Under the pieces are notes generated by a model. It did no database searches. It saw only the letters and a program-made list of their open reading frames with translations, and was not told the DNA's origin. Positions 6,215 to 8,708 of a DNA stretch of 8,708 nt are shown here, one piece after another. The position numbers and the translations under genes were made by a program. Source of the DNA: Boseongicola sp. SB0662_bin_57 (lineage in GTDB: Bacteria > Pseudomonadota > Alphaproteobacteria > Rhodobacterales > Rhodobacteraceae); assembly GCA_009839535.1 (NCBI GenBank), contig VXPN01000042.1, positions 1-8,708 of the forward strand, given 5' to 3'. Position 1 is the stretch's first letter, and the number at the start of each line of letters is the position of its first letter.

Positions 6215-8452
6215 ATGCCTCGGATTCCCACGAAAGAAGACATCCTTGCCTGGGTCTCCGACAACCCGTCGAAGGCCTCGAAGCGCGACATCGCAAGAGC
6301 CTTCGGCATCAGGGGCCCGGCTCGGCTCGATCTCAAGCGTCAGCTAAGGGAACTGGAAGCCGACGGCCAGCTCGCCAAGCGCCGCAAGACCTGTCGCGAT
6401 CCGGATCGCCTCCCGCCCGTATCGGTTCTGCAGGTGGAAAGGGTCGACACCGATGGAGACCTGTTTGCGCGCCCACCGGAATGGCGCAGTCAGGGGGAGG
6501 CGCCCTCAGCCTTGGTCGTGCCGAGAGCCGGCGATCCCGCTCTGGCACCGGGAGACCGCATTCTCGCGCGCCTCGAAGAGGTCAATGGCGAATCACACGC
6601 CTACGAAGCCCGTGTCATCCGCCGCATCGGCACCAGTCCCGGCAAGATCCTTGGAATATTCCGCAAGTCGGATTCCGGCGGACGCATCGTGCCGATCGAC
6701 AAGGGTGCGTCGAGGGAATGGCATGTGCCGCCAGGCGCGGACGGTGGAGCGAAGGATGGCGAGCTGGTCGAAGCCGGGCAGACCGGTCCAAGGGCGCGTC
6801 TGGGCCTTCCTCATGCACGCATTGCCTCGTGCCTCGGCGACCCGTTGCGGCCCAGGTCCGTTTCGCTGATTGCCATTCACCAGCACGGGCTTCGGGACGA
6901 CTTTCCGGACGAGGCCATCGCGGAAGCGGACGCCGCGCAGCCCGCGGATCCTGGCGCGCGAGCGGATCTGACATCGCTGCCTTTCGTCACGATCGATCCG
7001 GCGGACGCGCGCGACCATGACGATGCGGTCTGGGCGGAACTTGATCGGGATCCGGACAACGCAGGAGGGCAAGTCCTCTGGGTCGCGATCGCCGACGTCG
7101 CACACTACGTCAGGCCTGGAAGCGCCATCGATATCGAGGCCCGCGAGCGTGGCAATTCGACATACTTCCCGGATCGCGTGGTCCCGATGCTCCCCGATCG
7201 CCTGTCCGGAGACCTCTGCTCGCTCCTTGAAGGCGAGCAACGGCCATGCATTGCCGTCCGTCTCGTAATTGACGCAAGGGGTGAACTGATCGCGCACGAA
7301 TTCCAGCGCGCCCTGATGCGATCGGCGGCTGCGCTCAGCTATGAAGAGGCGCAGGCCGCGCTGGACGGCAGGCCCACCGAAAGGACGGAACCGCTGCGAA
7401 GTACGGTCCTGGAGCCGCTCCAGGCCGCCCATTCCGCGCTTCGCACCGCCCGCGAACACCGCCAGCCGCTCGATCTCGATCTTCCGGAGCGAGAGATCGT
7501 CCTGGACGAGGATGGCACGGTCAGAACGGTGGCATTCAAGGAGCGGCTGGACATGCATCGGCTGATAGAGGAGTTCATGGTCCTCGCCAATGTCGCCGCC
7601 GCGCGTACGCTCATCGGCAGAAGGATGCCGCTCCTGTTCCGGGTTCACGAGGAACCGTCCCGCGAGAAGATCCGCGCACTGCATGAGGTCGCCAAGGCCG
7701 CCGGACTTCCCTTCAACGGGCGTGCGGTCCTGAACACCCGGAACCTCAATCGGCTTCTCGCTGCCGCGGCGGGAACGGACGACGGCGCGCTCATCAATCT
7801 CTCCGTGCTGCGCTCGATGACGCAGGCATATTACAGCCCAGGGAATCTCGGGCATTTCGGGCTCGCGCTGAACGCTTACGCCCATTTCACCTCGCCCATC
7901 CGGCGCTACGCGGACCTCGTGGTCCACCGGGCGCTGATCCGTGCCCACGGCTGGGGAGATGATGGCTTGACTGACCTGGAGGCGGAGCGGCTCGGCGCCA
8001 CTTCCGAGCACATCTCCGGCACCGAACGGCGTTCCATGCAGGCCGAGCGCGACACAAACGACCGCTACCTTGCGGCGTACATGGCCGACCGGGTTGGAAC
8101 AGAGCTTTCCGGGCGCATTTCCGGTGTTCAGCGCTTCGGAGCCTTTGTCCGGCTCGACGGAACCGGGGCTGACGGGCTCATTCCGGTCCGCGCGATCGGA
8201 TACGAACACTTTCATTTCGATCGCACCGCGCAGACACTGACAGGCGACGACACGAACACCGTCATTTCGGTCGGGCAGCGGGTGCTGGTCCGGTTGGCCG
8301 AAGCGATGCCAGTCACCGGCGGCATCTTGCTGGAACTTCTTGAGATCGACGGCGAGGCGCCGCCTCGGGCGCGCGGGATGCGCCTGTCCGCACGTCGAAA
8401 GGCGACCAAGGCCCGGAAGAAGGCGGCAAGGTTGAAGCGGAGGGGGAAATGA
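6215..8452 (+). CDS. rnr: Ribonuclease R
   Basis: RNase R is a processive 3'-5' exoribonuclease that degrades structured RNA and takes part in mRNA, rRNA and tmRNA-linked turnover in the cytoplasm. The 745-residue protein shows, in order: an N-terminal winged-helix region (about 1-65, KRDIARAFGIRG); cold-shock/OB domains (about 70-230); and the RNB catalytic domain. The Mg2+ ligands D261, D267, D269 and D270 in TIDPADARDHDDAV have the same spacing as E. coli D272/D278/D280/D281. The late signature HFTSPIRRYADLVVHR starts at H557. An S1 domain follows (about 628-715, GRISGVQRFGAFVRLDG), then a Lys/Arg-rich tail ending KRRGK. It is shorter than E. coli RNase R (813) but normal for alphaproteobacteria. 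The His in ARDHDD replaces the Phe of E. coli. The ribosome binding site before ATG 6215 is weak; a small dyad (TCACG-TCC-CGTGA, 6190-6202) lies just upstream. The stop overlaps the next gene by ATGA. Confidence 0.96.
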   Translation: MPRIPTKEDILAWVSDNPSKASKRDIARAFGIRGPARLDLKRQLRELEADGQLAKRRKTCRDPDRLPPVSVLQVERVDTDGDLFARPPEWRSQGEAPSALVVPRAGDPALAPGDRILARLEEVNGESHAYEARVIRRIGTSPGKILGIFRKSDSGGRIVPIDKGASREWHVPPGADGGAKDGELVEAGQTGPRARLGLPHARIASCLGDPLRPRSVSLIAIHQHGLRDDFPDEAIAEADAAQPADPGARADLTSLPFVTIDPADARDHDDAVWAELDRDPDNAGGQVLWVAIADVAHYVRPGSAIDIEARERGNSTYFPDRVVPMLPDRLSGDLCSLLEGEQRPCIAVRLVIDARGELIAHEFQRALMRSAAALSYEEAQAALDGRPTERTEPLRSTVLEPLQAAHSALRTAREHRQPLDLDLPEREIVLDEDGTVRTVAFKERLDMHRLIEEFMVLANVAAARTLIGRRMPLLFRVHEEPSREKIRALHEVAKAAGLPFNGRAVLNTRNLNRLLAAAAGTDDGALINLSVLRSMTQAYYSPGNLGHFGLALNAYAHFTSPIRRYADLVVHRALIRAHGWGDDGLTDLEAERLGATSEHISGTERRSMQAERDTNDRYLAAYMADRVGTELSGRISGVQRFGAFVRLDGTGADGLIPVRAIGYEHFHFDRTAQTLTGDDTNTVISVGQRVLVRLAEAMPVTGGILLELLEIDGEAPPRARGMRLSARRKATKARKKAARLKRRGK

Positions 8453-8708
8453 ACGTCCGCGTGGCGGCGGGATCGGGCGTCCCGGATGCCGCCAGGCCGG
8501 AGATCGGATTCCGGCGCTGGATCGACCGGTTTCGGGCAAGGGCCCGCGCATCAGGCATTCGCGACGGCCTCTTTGACGTCGCGTTTCGTGGCGTTCGCTA
8601 CAATGCGGGCGTGATCCGAAACGATCGAGGCCAGCCGGAATTCACCCGACAGATATGGAACTACCTGGACGCGGTGGTCTCGGATGCGCGCGTGAGGGAC
8701 GGACGTGC
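8449..8708 (+). CDS. Lytic murein transglycosylase (MltB family), N-terminal part only
   Basis: Eighty-six codons are visible before the window ends. From about residue 20 the protein follows the start of the SLT_2/MltB-type lytic transglycosylases of alphaproteobacteria: GFRRWIDRFRARARASGI, then FDVAFRGVRYNAGVI, then a Q-EFT-IWNYLD segment ending SDARVRDGR. These enzymes cleave the glycan between MurNAc and GlcNAc, forming 1,6-anhydroMurNAc, and act in the periplasm. The catalytic Glu lies beyond the edge. The ATG overlaps the rnr stop (ATGA) and has a strong GGAGG at 8440-8444, four nt before it, so this start is well supported. Oddly, the first 18 residues (MNVRVAAGSGVPDAARPE) contain no hydrophobic signal peptide or lipobox, and upstream in-frame codons do not supply one. 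Confidence 0.85.
   Translation, partial: MNVRVAAGSGVPDAARPEIGFRRWIDRFRARARASGIRDGLFDVAFRGVRYNAGVIRNDRGQPEFTRQIWNYLDAVVSDARVRDGR

Noticed and set aside
6593..8551. 652-codon open frame on the minus strand opposite rnr
   Set aside because: It lies entirely antisense to an unmistakable RNase R with all catalytic motifs; long antisense frames are expected opposite GC-rich coding sequence, and the translation shows no recognisable domain.
1..8708. Mobile elements, CRISPR arrays, tRNA/rRNA genes, riboswitches, defence systems
   Set aside because: No transposase, integrase, direct-repeat array, tRNA-like cloverleaf or conserved rRNA segment was recognised on either strand; base composition and coding density are uniform.

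Overview
This window looks like ordinary chromosomal DNA from a GC-rich alphaproteobacterium, most likely a member of the Rhodobacterales. The evidence is the family-level look of the proteins: an IalB-type secreted protein, a Rhizobium-type asparaginase, a DapD and DapE closely resembling the Rhodobacteraceae forms, and an RNase R with the alphaproteobacterial ARDHDDAV active site. Base use is uniformly GC-rich with GC-rich third codon positions throughout. I see no insertion sequence, phage gene, tRNA, rRNA, CRISPR array or composition break.

Layout: (1) Positions 1-505, minus strand, hold an invasion-associated locus B (IalB) family exported protein whose C-terminal end is cut off by the window edge. 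(2) Positions 506-656 are a divergent intergenic region containing a strong imperfect inverted repeat (545-579). (3) From 657 to the right edge everything real is on the plus strand: a type II (Rhizobium etli-like) L-asparaginase, a CoA-binding Rossmann protein, dapD, a HAD hydrolase, dapE, a GNAT acetyltransferase, a DUF2064/CofC-like nucleotidyl- or glycosyltransferase-fold protein, ribonuclease R (rnr), and the first 86 codons of an MltB-type lytic murein transglycosylase.

The genes are tightly packed. ansA and the CoA-binding gene are 6 nt apart. dapE/GNAT overlap by ATGA, GNAT/DUF2064 by GTGA, and rnr/transglycosylase by ATGA, all consistent with translational coupling. The larger gaps (68, 191, 98 and 121 nt) lie before dapD, the HAD gene, dapE and rnr. 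No convincing intrinsic terminator was seen in any of them, so long co-transcripts are possible.

Metabolic theme: DapD and DapE are two steps of the succinylase branch of meso-diaminopimelate/lysine synthesis, which feeds peptidoglycan. The window ends with a peptidoglycan-cleaving enzyme. The asparaginase would return asparagine to aspartate, the precursor of that pathway; this link is inference from proximity. RNase R serves general RNA turnover.

I did not find a clearly novel system. The observations most worth checking are the transglycosylase reading frame without any visible signal peptide, the inverted repeat between ialB and ansA, and a possible 65-codon ORF that exactly fills the space between dapD and the HAD gene.
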